A stretch of DNA of 64,000 nucleotides from Gillisia marina (GTDB taxonomy: Bacteria > Bacteroidota > Bacteroidia > Flavobacteriales > Flavobacteriaceae). Positions 18,153 to 27,037 of the stretch are shown here, piece after piece. The translations under genes were made by a program, and so were the position numbers. Numbering within the stretch: position 1 is the stretch's first letter; each line of letters opens with the position of its first letter. The stretch covers positions 1-64,000 of the forward strand of contig NZ_AJLT01000042.1 of the NCBI RefSeq assembly GCF_000258765.1, written 5' to 3'. A model generated the notes under the pieces. It saw nothing but the letters and a program-made list of their open reading frames with translations, was not told where the DNA came from and did no database searches.

Positions 18153-19455
18153 TTTCAGCGGCATTATTTAATTCAAAAGTGAAGGTTTCGGCTAAATTTG
18201 TAAGTCTGTTAATATCTGTAGGATTCGTTATAGCGTCCTTTGCATCCGCTAGTAATAGTGTGGCTTCCTCCTTGATATTATCATAATAATCCTGATTATA
18301 GGTTTTTTGCTGAAGCAAATAATGTAACATTACTAATAACTTCTGATTTAGGGTAACGTCGTGTTTACAATAAGTCCTTATAGCCACCATAACTTGATAG
18401 AGAATATCTTTAAAATCCACGGTGGTGATTTTCAAATAAGGAATTTCATCTCGACGAATAACATTTATATCCTTTTTCTGCATTCTTAACGCAAGTAATT
18501 CTGTAAGATAATCTATGGCATTAATAGCAGTTCCGGGGTCGTTAATTCCTGGAGACATTGCTTTCACAATAACTTCAGTTAATTGTTTGAAACCTAGAAT
18601 ATAATTGTCCTCCACCAACTCTTCCCTGGCAAAACTTATATTATCTAATACTTGTTTTACTTGCTCTTTATTAAGTTTGTTTTTGGACTTGAAAAGCGGA
18701 ATCCCATTCAAAATAAAGCTGCCCTTAAAAGGGATTATATGTAGTTGAGTATCGTTCTCTTTGCTAAAATTAATCATGTTTGTATAAGAGATATTTTGAA
18801 GATATCCACTTTTTTCTGAATGATATTCATGCCAGTCATCACTATCAGGGAACTGTGTTAAATGGGTAGATTCTTTCTCAATAACATCTGTTAATCTAAT
18901 TTTTGACTGGGTATAAATTTTCTTCAGAATATTGCTTATTTGAATAGACTGGGAAATGTTATGAATAAAAAAGATGAATGCGTAAATGCAGATTACAGTT
19001 CCTAGAATCCCCATTAATACTGAAAACCCGGGGATTTGGTATTTATCTCCAGTTGGTTGAATGGAGAATAAAATAAAAATGTTATAAAGGATTGTAGAAA
19101 GATAAATCCCCAGAATAATCTGATGTTTCCTATCTGAAATTAAGCCAGGCAACAACCTTGGAGAATAATTGCTAGAGGCCTGACTTAGCAACAGCATTAC
19201 CATAGAAAAACTAAAAACTATTACAGATATAAGCCCTGAAATTAGAGCTGAAAGCATTGTCATTGCTGTATTACCATTATCTACAACTAAAATTGGAGCT
19301 TTTTCCAAAAGATATTTCGAGATTCCCAGACTTTCAAAATACATTAAAAGGAAAGCGAAGAAAATTCCAAATAAGGCTAAGACTGTAGGATAAAAAGCAA
19401 TTTTACTTTCAAGGATATTAAAAAATGAAAGACTACGATATAATAATTTTTTCAT
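18145..19455 (-). CDS. DUF2254 family membrane protein
   Basis: This 436-residue protein matches the DUF2254 family of predicted inner-membrane proteins. The N-terminal 180 residues hold about four membrane segments (for example TVLALFGIFFAFLLMYF and LISGLISVIVFSFSMVMLLL), with the family block LLSQASSNYSPRLLPGLISD after the second or third. The C-terminal half is soluble, with AMSPGINDPGTAINAIDYL, the other hallmark of the family, and helical repeats. Function unknown. It is first in a two-gene minus-strand unit with the esterase, with overlapping ends. Start is the ATG at 19455. Confidence 0.85.
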   Translation of the reverse strand: MKKLLYRSLSFFNILESKIAFYPTVLALFGIFFAFLLMYFESLGISKYLLEKAPILVVDNGNTAMTMLSALISGLISVIVFSFSMVMLLLSQASSNYSPRLLPGLISDRKHQIILGIYLSTILYNIFILFSIQPTGDKYQIPGFSVLMGILGTVICIYAFIFFIHNISQSIQISNILKKIYTQSKIRLTDVIEKESTHLTQFPDSDDWHEYHSEKSGYLQNISYTNMINFSKENDTQLHIIPFKGSFILNGIPLFKSKNKLNKEQVKQVLDNISFAREELVEDNYILGFKQLTEVIVKAMSPGINDPGTAINAIDYLTELLALRMQKKDINVIRRDEIPYLKITTVDFKDILYQVMVAIRTYCKHDVTLNQKLLVMLHYLLQQKTYNQDYYDNIKEEATLLLADAKDAITNPTDINRLTNLAETFTFELNNAAENE

Positions 19456-19580
19456 GAGGTAATTTCAGAACTTAAAAATACCATTTTAGAAAATACTCCT
19501 ATTATACTTCACATTTATTTAATTTCTGATGAAGCTCAAAAAGACAAAAAGTCAGTTAAAACGATGGTTTCCAAGACATT

Positions 19581-19612
19581 TTGACTTAAAAATAAGGTTG
19601 GAATTTATTTTG
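19581..19612 (+). promoter_or_regulatory. Possible promoter of the hsp20 gene
   Basis: TTG at 19581-19583 and TATTTTG at 19606-19612 lie 22 bases apart and resemble the Bacteroidota -33/-7 pair, but the -7 is one T short of TAnnTTTG. No CIRCE-type inverted repeat is visible, so the heat-shock control cannot be read from the sequence. Confidence 0.3.
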
Positions 19613-19656
19613 ATTGAAATATTCTGAAATTGAGTATTAATTAAAAATTTGATGTT

Positions 19657-20100
19657 ATGAACCTAATTAAAAGAAAAGAAGATCAGTGGTTACCATCTGT
19701 TTTTGATGATTTAATTAAAAACGATTGGTTAGGAGGAACCTCCAACGTCGGTAGCATTGGAACCAGAATTCCTGCGGTAAATATTCAGGAAACTGAAGAT
19801 AATTTTATGGTTGCAGTTGCAGCTCCCGGGAAATCCAAGAAACAATTTAATATCGAATTGGATAACGATGTACTAACCATCTCTTCTGAAGAAAATGAGG
19901 AGCGTGAACTTACCGATTCTAATGGAAGGTTTACAAGAAAGGAGTTTAATTATAATAACTTCCGAAGAGCTTTTAGTTTACCGGAATCTGTAGAAAGCGA
20001 GAAAATCTCTGCTACTTACAAAGATGGAATTCTAGAAATTAATCTTCCTAAAAAAGAAGAAGCTAAGCAACAAGCAAAACGTATGATAGAAATAAAATAA
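19657..20100 (+). CDS. Hsp20 / alpha-crystallin small heat-shock protein
   Basis: This 147-residue ATP-independent holdase chaperone keeps unfolding proteins soluble in the cytoplasm. The alpha-crystallin domain runs from about residue 43 (PAVNIQETEDNFMVAVAAPG) to DGILEINLPKKEE near residue 132, which contains the family I-x-L and G-x-L-type strands. Short flanking regions fit the bacterial class A type; the C-terminal RMIEIK provides an I-x-I-like anchoring motif. It is a single gene with a strong terminator shared with the convergent surface-protein gene. Start is the ATG at 19657. Confidence 0.93.
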   Translation: MNLIKRKEDQWLPSVFDDLIKNDWLGGTSNVGSIGTRIPAVNIQETEDNFMVAVAAPGKSKKQFNIELDNDVLTISSEENEERELTDSNGRFTRKEFNYNNFRRAFSLPESVESEKISATYKDGILEINLPKKEEAKQQAKRMIEIK

Positions 20101-20119
20101 TTTGTTATTTCTAGTTTCC

Positions 20120-20152
20120 AAATAAAAAGCACCAAGTTGGTGCTTTTTATTT
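20120..20152. terminator. Bidirectional terminator after hsp20
   Basis: AAATAAAAAGCACCAA and TTGGTGCTTTTTATTT are perfect 16-base inverted arms around a single G. It covers the stop codon of the convergent gene at 20147. Confidence 0.85.
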
Positions 20153-21358
20153 ATTTAAAAGAATCCATCTATTTCCCGCACTCTGAATCGTGAATATTTG
20201 ATTTGCGCCAATAAAGGTAACGTTCACATTATTTCGAACATCATAAAGATTATCTGCATTAGAAAATAAAAAGTTCTTGTTTCCAATTCCATCCCAACCA
20301 ATTAGTCGAATAATCCGTCCTTTATTTTGATTTGCCGCAGGAATAATTAATTGGCTTAATTCGTTATTAATTCTCAGCGTTCCAACATCATCTGTAATAA
20401 GAAAATCTCCTGTTGCGCTTCCCGTACTAACATAGTTTTGTGCATTCGGATACGTCCAATTCATATTTCCTGAAGCGTCCAAGGTTAAAGTTTGGGAACT
20501 ACTTCCTTTGCTGGCTGGAAAAATATATTCCTCTGATGGTGTATTTCCAATTCCAAGTCTGCCTGCGAAGTAACCGGCAAATACTTTATCGGGATTACTT
20601 CCATAGGCCACACTGTAAACTCCATAGATTTTACCTGTACCGGTAGTTTGTCCTATTTCGCTATAAACCCCATAATTGCTGCTATTCGTTCCGAAGGTCT
20701 TTCCAACTCTATTATAAATCCCATAAATATCATTGGTTCCGGAATTCTGATAGGTTTCATTAAAAATTCCATAATGTATTCCTATTCCAACGCCACCAAC
20801 ATTATTTTTTATTCCATACTTATTGCCGTTTGTAGCGCTCCGGTTGTCGCTAATGATACCATAAGTTGTAAGATTATCTACTGTAGGATTGTTATTATCT
20901 ACTTCCAAACCTTTCTTGATCGCAGCATCTGTGGTGGAATTGAGAGCGATTTGTAATTTAGAAGTTATGTCCTGAGTACCAATTCCAATATTTCCATTTC
21001 TAAATAGGGCATCGGTAATGTTGTTAGGACTTACGGTTGTGGCTGGTTTATAAAAATTTTCTGAAGCAGTCCCAGCTAAAGCTTCCCATTTTTTTGCTTC
21101 ATTATTCCAGAAGTAAAATCCACTCTTTTGAATTGGCAAGTTAGCATTTAAAAAGACCAGCATACCATGCTGGTCTTTAGTGGGAGGATCCACTGGAAAT
21201 TTCTGAATTCTTGGAATCAATAGTCCATCAATCATCAATGGATTGTCGGGGGAAATTGATACAATATCTAATTGAGCCTTGGGGGAAGATGTATTAATAC
21301 CTACTTGGCAAATACCAAAAAAAGGTATTATAAATAAAATAAATACAAATTTTTTCAT
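20147..21358 (-). CDS. Exported surface protein with YGI/YGV repeats, unknown function
   Basis: This 403-residue protein has a signal peptide (KKFVFILFIIPFFGICQ) followed by VGINTSSPKAQLDI, the start found on many flavobacterial surface proteins that resemble phage tail fibres. The middle contains FYFWNNEAKKWEAL and NGNIGIGT, then a run of repeats: KYGIKNN, HYGIFNE, IYGIYNR, NYGVYSE, IYGVYSV, each followed by Gly/Thr-rich linkers, suggesting a beta-helical, perhaps trimeric, stalk. The end (NRWILLNK) resembles a small globular tip. No T9SS sorting domain is visible. I start at the ATG at 21358 because it begins the signal peptide; the open frame extends 8 codons further. Role probably structural or adhesive (inference). 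Confidence 0.72.
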   Translation of the reverse strand: MKKFVFILFIIPFFGICQVGINTSSPKAQLDIVSISPDNPLMIDGLLIPRIQKFPVDPPTKDQHGMLVFLNANLPIQKSGFYFWNNEAKKWEALAGTASENFYKPATTVSPNNITDALFRNGNIGIGTQDITSKLQIALNSTTDAAIKKGLEVDNNNPTVDNLTTYGIISDNRSATNGNKYGIKNNVGGVGIGIHYGIFNETYQNSGTNDIYGIYNRVGKTFGTNSSNYGVYSEIGQTTGTGKIYGVYSVAYGSNPDKVFAGYFAGRLGIGNTPSEEYIFPASKGSSSQTLTLDASGNMNWTYPNAQNYVSTGSATGDFLITDDVGTLRINNELSQLIIPAANQNKGRIIRLIGWDGIGNKNFLFSNADNLYDVRNNVNVTFIGANQIFTIQSAGNRWILLNK

Positions 21359-21498
21359 CTGTAACACAATTAACCACCACAATAAATAGGGTTAATGTGA
21401 AGAATGAATTTTAAAGATATTAAATTAATAGATTGATTATTAATGGTTTAAACAAAATATTAACACAAAAACTTTAAATATTAACTCAAAACCTATTT

Positions 21499-23502
21499 TT
21501 AACTCAATGCTTTGGTTTTGTCCTGAAGCATTTTAATTTCATCTCTAAGTCTTGCCGCTGTCATAAAATCTAAATCTTTAGCTGCAGTTTCCATTTCTTT
21601 TCGTTTTGAACGAATTCGTTTTTCTAACTGAGGCTTGCTAAAATATTCTGTTTCTTTTTCAGCAGCTTTTAAAGTAGGTGCGGTTTCTATCACATAAGGA
21701 TCTAATTTTTTTCCTACTAAAGAGCTTTCAATAGCTTTTATTAATGCCTGAGGTTCAATATTGTTTTTGGTATTGTAAGCGATTTGCTTTTCACGTCTAT
21801 AATTTGTTTGATCGATTGTGGTTTGCATGCTATTGGTAATTTTATCAGCATACATAATCGCCCTTCCTTCTATATGCCTGGCAGCACGTCCAATGGTTTG
21901 TGTTAACGATCTATTACTTCTTAAAAAACCTTCTTTATCTGCATCTAAAATGGCAACTAAGGATACTTCCGGTAGATCTAATCCTTCTCTTAGTAAGTTC
22001 ACTCCAATAAGCACATCAAAAATACCTTTTCTTAGATCCTGCATTATCTCTACACGTTCCAGAGTATCAACATCTGAATGGATGTATCTACATCTCACAT
22101 TTATTCGGGTAAGGTATTTTGTCAGCTCTTCGGCCATTCTTTTGGTAAGTGTCGTAACTAAAACTCGCTGATCTTTTTCTGTTCGAACATGAATTTCTTC
22201 AATTAAATCATCTATCTGATTCAAACTAGGACGAACATCTATGATTGGATCTAACAATCCTGTTGGGCGAATTACCTGTTCTACATAAATACCTTCAGTT
22301 TTCTGCAATTCATAATCTGCAGGAGTAGCACTCACGTAAATAACCTGATTTTGAAGAGCTTCAAATTCTTCGAATTTTAATGGACGGTTATCCATGGCAG
22401 CGGGTAATCTAAAACCATAATCTACAAGGTTCTCTTTTCTAGAGCGGTCACCACCATACATGGCATGTACTTGCGGAATAGTTACGTGACTTTCATCTAC
22501 AACCATTAAATAATCATCCGGGAAGTAATCTAAAAGGCAGAAAGGCCTCGTGCCGGGAAGTCTTCCATCCAAATAGCGCGAGTAATTCTCGATCCCTGAA
22601 CAGTAACCTAATTCCCGAATCATTTCTAGATCAAAATTTGTACGTTCATCCAAACGCTTTGCCTCTAAATGTTTTCCGATATCTTGAAAATAATCGATTT
22701 GTTTTACAAGATCATCCTGAATTTCCCTAATTGCACCTTGAAGGACATCCGGTGAGGTTACAAACATATTTGCAGGATAGATATTCAGTCGTTCATATTT
22801 CTCCAAAACCTCATTAGTTTTTGGATCAAATTCCTCGATTTCTTCAATATCATCTCCAAAAAAGTGAATTCTAAAAGCATTATCGGCATAACTAGGAAAA
22901 ACATCTACGGTATCCCCTTTAATTCTGAAATTACCATGACTAAAGTCTGCTTCGGTTCTAGAATATAAACTCTGAACTAATCTGTGCAGTAATTTAGTTC
23001 TGGAAATATGCATGTCTTTTTCAATAGAGACCACGTTCTTTTTGAATTCTACAGGGTTTCCAATACCATACAAACAGGAAACTGATGCGACAACTATGAT
23101 ATCACGCCTTCCGCTAAGTAGGGAAGAGGTAGTGCTTAATCGAAGTTTTTCAAGTTCTTCATTAATGGAAAGATCTTTTTCTATATAGGTTCCTGAAGTA
23201 GGAATAAATGCTTCGGGTTGGTAATAATCGTAATAACTCACAAAATATTCAACTGCATTATCCGGAAAGAACAGTTTAAATTCTGAATAAAGTTGTGCAG
23301 CTAATGTTTTGTTATGTGCCAAGACAAGAGTCGGGCGCTGAACTTCTTCAATGACATTGGCAACTGTAAAAGTTTTCCCGGAACCGGTAACCCCTAATAA
23401 GGTTTGATATTGTTCGTTCCCATCGAGTCCTGCAACTAGCTTCTTTATGGCTTGTGGTTGGTCTCCTGTAGGTTTGTAATCGGATTTTATTTTGAATTTC
23501 AT
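21499..23502 (-). CDS. uvrB: Excinuclease ABC subunit B
   Basis: UvrB is the damage-verifying helicase-like subunit of nucleotide excision repair, handed DNA by UvrA and joined by UvrC. The 667-residue protein has Walker A GVTGSGKT at 37-44, the beta-hairpin region VEYFVSYYDYYQPEAFIP that clamps the damaged strand, DESHVTIPQ, YVSATPADYE, NLLREGLDLPEV, and QTIGRAARHIEG, with a C-terminal UVR motif (MTAARLRDEIKMLQD) for UvrC contact. Start is the ATG at 23502; the frame is open 11 codons further but those residues are not UvrB-like. It is a single gene; uvrA and uvrC are not in the window. Confidence 0.97.
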   Translation of the reverse strand: MKFKIKSDYKPTGDQPQAIKKLVAGLDGNEQYQTLLGVTGSGKTFTVANVIEEVQRPTLVLAHNKTLAAQLYSEFKLFFPDNAVEYFVSYYDYYQPEAFIPTSGTYIEKDLSINEELEKLRLSTTSSLLSGRRDIIVVASVSCLYGIGNPVEFKKNVVSIEKDMHISRTKLLHRLVQSLYSRTEADFSHGNFRIKGDTVDVFPSYADNAFRIHFFGDDIEEIEEFDPKTNEVLEKYERLNIYPANMFVTSPDVLQGAIREIQDDLVKQIDYFQDIGKHLEAKRLDERTNFDLEMIRELGYCSGIENYSRYLDGRLPGTRPFCLLDYFPDDYLMVVDESHVTIPQVHAMYGGDRSRKENLVDYGFRLPAAMDNRPLKFEEFEALQNQVIYVSATPADYELQKTEGIYVEQVIRPTGLLDPIIDVRPSLNQIDDLIEEIHVRTEKDQRVLVTTLTKRMAEELTKYLTRINVRCRYIHSDVDTLERVEIMQDLRKGIFDVLIGVNLLREGLDLPEVSLVAILDADKEGFLRSNRSLTQTIGRAARHIEGRAIMYADKITNSMQTTIDQTNYRREKQIAYNTKNNIEPQALIKAIESSLVGKKLDPYVIETAPTLKAAEKETEYFSKPQLEKRIRSKRKEMETAAKDLDFMTAARLRDEIKMLQDKTKALS

Positions 23503-23567
23503 GAATCTTTTTCTTAGCCTCACGAAAATAAGCAAATATTAGGCCTATTCAAATAGGTGTCATGCGC

Positions 23568-25175
23568 TTATCTAATAAGGCTAAAATGACCGCTAAATTC
23601 CTGTCCATTTCTTAATGAAGCCTGAAACCAATAGTCATCGGCTGGTAATGAGTGACCATTGAAAGTTCCATCCCAACCGTTCTCTGCACTACTTAATTGC
23701 TTCAGTAATTTTCCATAGCGATCAAAAATCGAGATATAATCTGTTCCTTCCATTAGCTTGTCGATGCCTTTTACATTCCAGAAATCATGTACGCCATCAT
23801 TATTGGGAGTAAAAAAGTTATCATAGCCTAGCACCGCAATACTGGTAGAAATAATGGCACATTGCTGTTCATCACGAATATAAAGTGTTACAAATCCAGA
23901 TGCTACATTCTGAAAAACATTACTTGTTTGATATGGACCATCAATATTATTCAAAGCAAATTCATAAGCTTCAGAAGCTCCTAGATTCAAAGTTATAGTA
24001 TTACTATTAGCATTAACTTCAGCTTGACCTATATTGAGATCTTCAATTTGAGGTGGTGTATTCAGAATCAGTCTAATTTCAGAAATATTATAGCATTGCT
24101 CATTATTTAATTCTTCTACTCTTGCAAAAATTTCTTCTCCAGATGTAGTTATATTATTTGGAAGAGGATTTGTTTTATTTTGAGCACTTGTAAGATCATT
24201 ATAATAACCAATGACATATGCGTTAGCAGCTAAGCCATTCAATATTTCATTATCTATAGTTGATAATGAAGCGGTTTCTTTTCCACTAAAATCGATATCA
24301 CATAAATTATAATTATATGTAGGAGTTATAATTGGTCCATCATTAATAATAAGATCAAAATCCACGATTTTATAACAACCTGTTATATCATTTACAACAC
24401 GTGCGTATATAGTCTTTCTAGGCGTTGAACTGGTATAAAGCCCCATTATCGGATTCGAATTATCTATTGCGTTAGCAAGTTCTTCATGATAACTAATGCT
24501 AGTTTGGTTTTGACTATTAATTTCCTGTTGAGTTGAAAAAACATCGAAATCTGTAATCCCATTAGCATTACACTTTTCTATATCTGCCGCAGAATTTACT
24601 TCTGGTCCATCTGGAAAAGGAAATGATCCAACGGTTGAGTTTCCTGTCCAATTTAAATTGAATGGACTTGAGCCTTCAGGTCTATCTATAACAATGAAAT
24701 AGGTTTCCCCTGGTAGAACATCTAATGACTTTACATAGCTGTTCCCCAATTCCCCAGGTCCTTCACTGGTATCAACCTCCTCTTCACGCATCCCGGTATG
24801 ATTATTCGCTAATCCTGCAGCGCGAGGATTTGTAGTAGAACATCGAATAGCAAAGTTTAGATTTCCACAAGTTGCATTTGGACCGTAGATGAAGAAATCA
24901 TAATCTACTTTAATATCAGATCTGGTGGGAATAAGATCAAAGCCCAAAGTTCCACTTTTTGTGATTTCAATTTCTAACCAAATACTATTGTTTTCCTGGC
25001 TACTACAAGAATTTGAGCCGCTTAATTCTTGAACTCCAACACCGTTTGCATTTGTACTTAAGGCGCCATCTCCACAAACTTTAATCGCTCCTGCACAATC
25101 ATTAATACCCGATTGGGCCCAGAAGGTGAGAGTCGTACCTAAAAGGAATATATAAAGAATCAGATTTTTTCTCAC
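23568..25175 (-). CDS. T9SS type B (gliding-motility) secreted protein
   Basis: This 535-residue protein has a signal peptide (LILYIFLLGTTLTFWAQ) and a C-terminal type B sorting domain: FFTPNNDGVHDFWNVKGID, then IFDRYGKLLKQL, GWDGTFNGHSLPADDYWF. Such domains direct export through the type IX secretion system and are specific to Bacteroidota. The N-terminal 200 residues include CAGAIKVCGDGA and FDLIPTRSDIKVDYDFFIYG, a pattern found in several gliding-associated proteins, followed by repeated adhesion-like beta domains (YYNDLTSAQNKTNPLPN). It is probably a cell-surface adhesin. The start is GTG at 25175; no nearby in-frame ATG precedes the signal peptide. Confidence 0.88.
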   Translation of the reverse strand: MRKNLILYIFLLGTTLTFWAQSGINDCAGAIKVCGDGALSTNANGVGVQELSGSNSCSSQENNSIWLEIEITKSGTLGFDLIPTRSDIKVDYDFFIYGPNATCGNLNFAIRCSTTNPRAAGLANNHTGMREEEVDTSEGPGELGNSYVKSLDVLPGETYFIVIDRPEGSSPFNLNWTGNSTVGSFPFPDGPEVNSAADIEKCNANGITDFDVFSTQQEINSQNQTSISYHEELANAIDNSNPIMGLYTSSTPRKTIYARVVNDITGCYKIVDFDLIINDGPIITPTYNYNLCDIDFSGKETASLSTIDNEILNGLAANAYVIGYYNDLTSAQNKTNPLPNNITTSGEEIFARVEELNNEQCYNISEIRLILNTPPQIEDLNIGQAEVNANSNTITLNLGASEAYEFALNNIDGPYQTSNVFQNVASGFVTLYIRDEQQCAIISTSIAVLGYDNFFTPNNDGVHDFWNVKGIDKLMEGTDYISIFDRYGKLLKQLSSAENGWDGTFNGHSLPADDYWFQASLRNGQEFSGHFSLIR

Positions 25176-25206
25176 AGAACTAAAGCAGTCTATAAATTTA
25201 TTATAA

Positions 25207-26043
25207 TTACAGGTCTCTTTTCTTCAATAGAGCAAGCGATAAGTATACAAAGATTAGCGTCCAAACTATTACTATTAGTAGTTGATACCAATGCACACCG
25301 TAGTCCTTATCTAGCTCTTCTCCAATTTGGGTTGCTGCTGTTTTAATGAAATTTAATCGTGTAAATGGTTCAACCACAATATTACTCATCGCGGTTAGAG
25401 GGAAAAATTGCATGATATTTTCTGGAATGTCACTATCTCTAAACAATCTAAAATTTAAAACGCCATAGAGAATCCCTTCGAAGATCCACCAGATAAATAG
25501 AAAGCCCAATGCAAAAGCTGATCGTTTAATTAGAATCCCAATAAACATACAGAATGTGAAAAATCCAAGAAGCTTAATAAAATAGCCTACGATGTACTCC
25601 ATGTCTGAAAAAACGATGGATAACTCCGTAAAATCTGAAAATGAATACCCAAGTATAAGTGAAACTACTAGAAGAAAAAATGTGGAGATCACAGCAAACA
25701 ATACAACTGTTATAAATTTGGATAAAACGAACTCCTTCTTACTCAAGCCATCTATCAGGTTTTGTTTTAGCGTTCTATGGCTATATTCATTAGACATCAT
25801 AGAAACAATCACGATTGCAAGGAACAGTTTTAATATGGCTGCTATATAGCTGTTAAAATGCCAGATAAAGGGGAAATTGAAGATCCCTTGATCTGCCAAC
25901 CTAAAATGTACAGGCCCTAAATCAAATTCGATAGAAGCTATTAAAGCGATAAAAGTAATTAGGATGAAATATGTGCTTATTAAGATCTTAGCCGACCTGC
26001 TATATCTTAATTTATGTAATTCTATTTGTAATAATCGTAACAT
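25207..26043 (-). CDS. ABC transporter permease (ABC-2 type)
   Basis: This 278-residue protein has about six membrane helices: for example ILISTYFILITFIALIASI near residue 20, ILKLFLAIVIVSMMS, AVISTFFLLVVSLILGY, FFTFCMFIGILI, and LLIVIVWTLIFVYLSLALL at the C-terminus. The N-terminus (LLQIELHKLRYSRSAKIL) is typical of ABC-2 permeases related to those of natural-product and lantibiotic immunity exporters. It pairs with the ATPase directly upstream, whose stop codon abuts this start, so the two are co-transcribed. The substrate is unknown. Confidence 0.85.
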   Translation of the reverse strand: MLRLLQIELHKLRYSRSAKILISTYFILITFIALIASIEFDLGPVHFRLADQGIFNFPFIWHFNSYIAAILKLFLAIVIVSMMSNEYSHRTLKQNLIDGLSKKEFVLSKFITVVLFAVISTFFLLVVSLILGYSFSDFTELSIVFSDMEYIVGYFIKLLGFFTFCMFIGILIKRSAFALGFLFIWWIFEGILYGVLNFRLFRDSDIPENIMQFFPLTAMSNIVVEPFTRLNFIKTAATQIGEELDKDYGVHWYQLLIVIVWTLIFVYLSLALLKKRDL

Positions 26044-26946
26044 CTAAAGGGCAGTTTGGTTGGTTAATTGTAAAAATTGTTCTTCTAGACTTTCCTTTCT
26101 CTTTACCAGATACGAAAGTGTCATTCCTCTTTGGTGAAGAAAAGCGTTTAAATCATCGGCTCCCATTGGTTCTTCAAGAATAGCGGTTAAAAGTCCGTCA
26201 TTTACAGTGATTTTTCCAATAGATGGATGATCTTCCAATATTTGCTGAAGTGTCACAAGATCTGTTGCTTTTAATTCGAAAAAGCCATGACTGGCATTCA
26301 TTTCATCTACTTTTCCGCTATATAATTTCACTCCTTTTCTAATGATTACTACATGAGAACATACTTTTTCAACTTCATCTAACAAATGAGAAGCCAAGAG
26401 AATAGTGGTTCCCATGGAAGCAATTTTCCGAATGATCTCTCTAATTTGATGAATCCCTTGTGGGTCTAATCCATTAGTAGGTTCATCTAAAATTAATATT
26501 TCAGGATCGTTCAAAAGGGCAGAAGCGATTGCCAAACGCTGCTTCATCCCCAAAGAAAAAGTCTTGAATTTACTATCCTTTCGATCTAGCAAACCAACAA
26601 TCTCCAGTTTTTCATCGATCTTATTCTGAGAAACTCCCTTGATTTTACAAACCAACGCAAGGTTTTGCGAAGCGGTCATATAAGGGTAAAAATTAGGATG
26701 CTCGATAATGGCTCCTACTTTTTTTAAGGCTTCGTGGGTAGAATCAGATCCATCAAACCAATGAAAATCTCCACTGGTTTTATTTACTACATTTAAAACC
26801 ATTCCCAAAGTAGTAGATTTTCCACTTCCATTTGGCCCTAAAATGCCATAAACATTTCCTTTCTTAATTGTAAAGGATAGATTATTGACAGCTGTTAAAC
26901 TTCCATACTTTTTGGTAAGCTGATTTATAGTAAGAATTGTTTCCAA
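26044..26946 (-). CDS. ABC transporter ATP-binding protein
   Basis: This 300-residue ATPase has Walker A GPNGSGKST near residue 39, the signature LGMKQRLAIASALL (an LSGGQ variant, with LGMKQ), Walker B ILILDEPTNGLDPQG, and the switch His in LLASHLLDEVE. The last 90 residues form a small C-terminal domain often seen in BcrA-type multidrug or bacteriocin-immunity exporters. It directly precedes the permease gene, forming an exporter. The start is a TTG at 26946 (ETILTINQLTKKYG follows); no ATG lies near. Cargo unknown. Confidence 0.9.
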   Translation of the reverse strand: METILTINQLTKKYGSLTAVNNLSFTIKKGNVYGILGPNGSGKSTTLGMVLNVVNKTSGDFHWFDGSDSTHEALKKVGAIIEHPNFYPYMTASQNLALVCKIKGVSQNKIDEKLEIVGLLDRKDSKFKTFSLGMKQRLAIASALLNDPEILILDEPTNGLDPQGIHQIREIIRKIASMGTTILLASHLLDEVEKVCSHVVIIRKGVKLYSGKVDEMNASHGFFELKATDLVTLQQILEDHPSIGKITVNDGLLTAILEEPMGADDLNAFLHQRGMTLSYLVKRKESLEEQFLQLTNQTAL

Positions 26947-27015
26947 ATTATTCTGAATTTTTTAATAGGACGCCGAAGTTAACGTTTTGTTACTTCAGAA
27001 GTGAAACAGATAGTG

Positions 27016-27023
27016 TATTTTTG
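27016..27023 (+). promoter_or_regulatory. Bacteroidota -7 element (TATTTTTG) of the 354-aa unknown gene
   Basis: TATTTTTG matches TAnnTTTG, 14 bases before the ATG at 27038. An 11-base palindrome ACTTCAGAAGT (26992-27002) just upstream could be an operator, but it is short. Confidence 0.45.
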
Positions 27024-27037
27024 AAAAAACCCTAAGA

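Noticed and set aside
19456-19656. CIRCE or other heat-shock operator upstream of hsp20
   Set aside because: No inverted repeat of the CIRCE form; only a weak promoter-like pair can be seen.
21818-22171. Long open frame opposite uvrB, and similar frames opposite other genes
   Set aside because: These lie fully inside strongly supported genes on the other strand and encode unfamiliar, low-complexity proteins.
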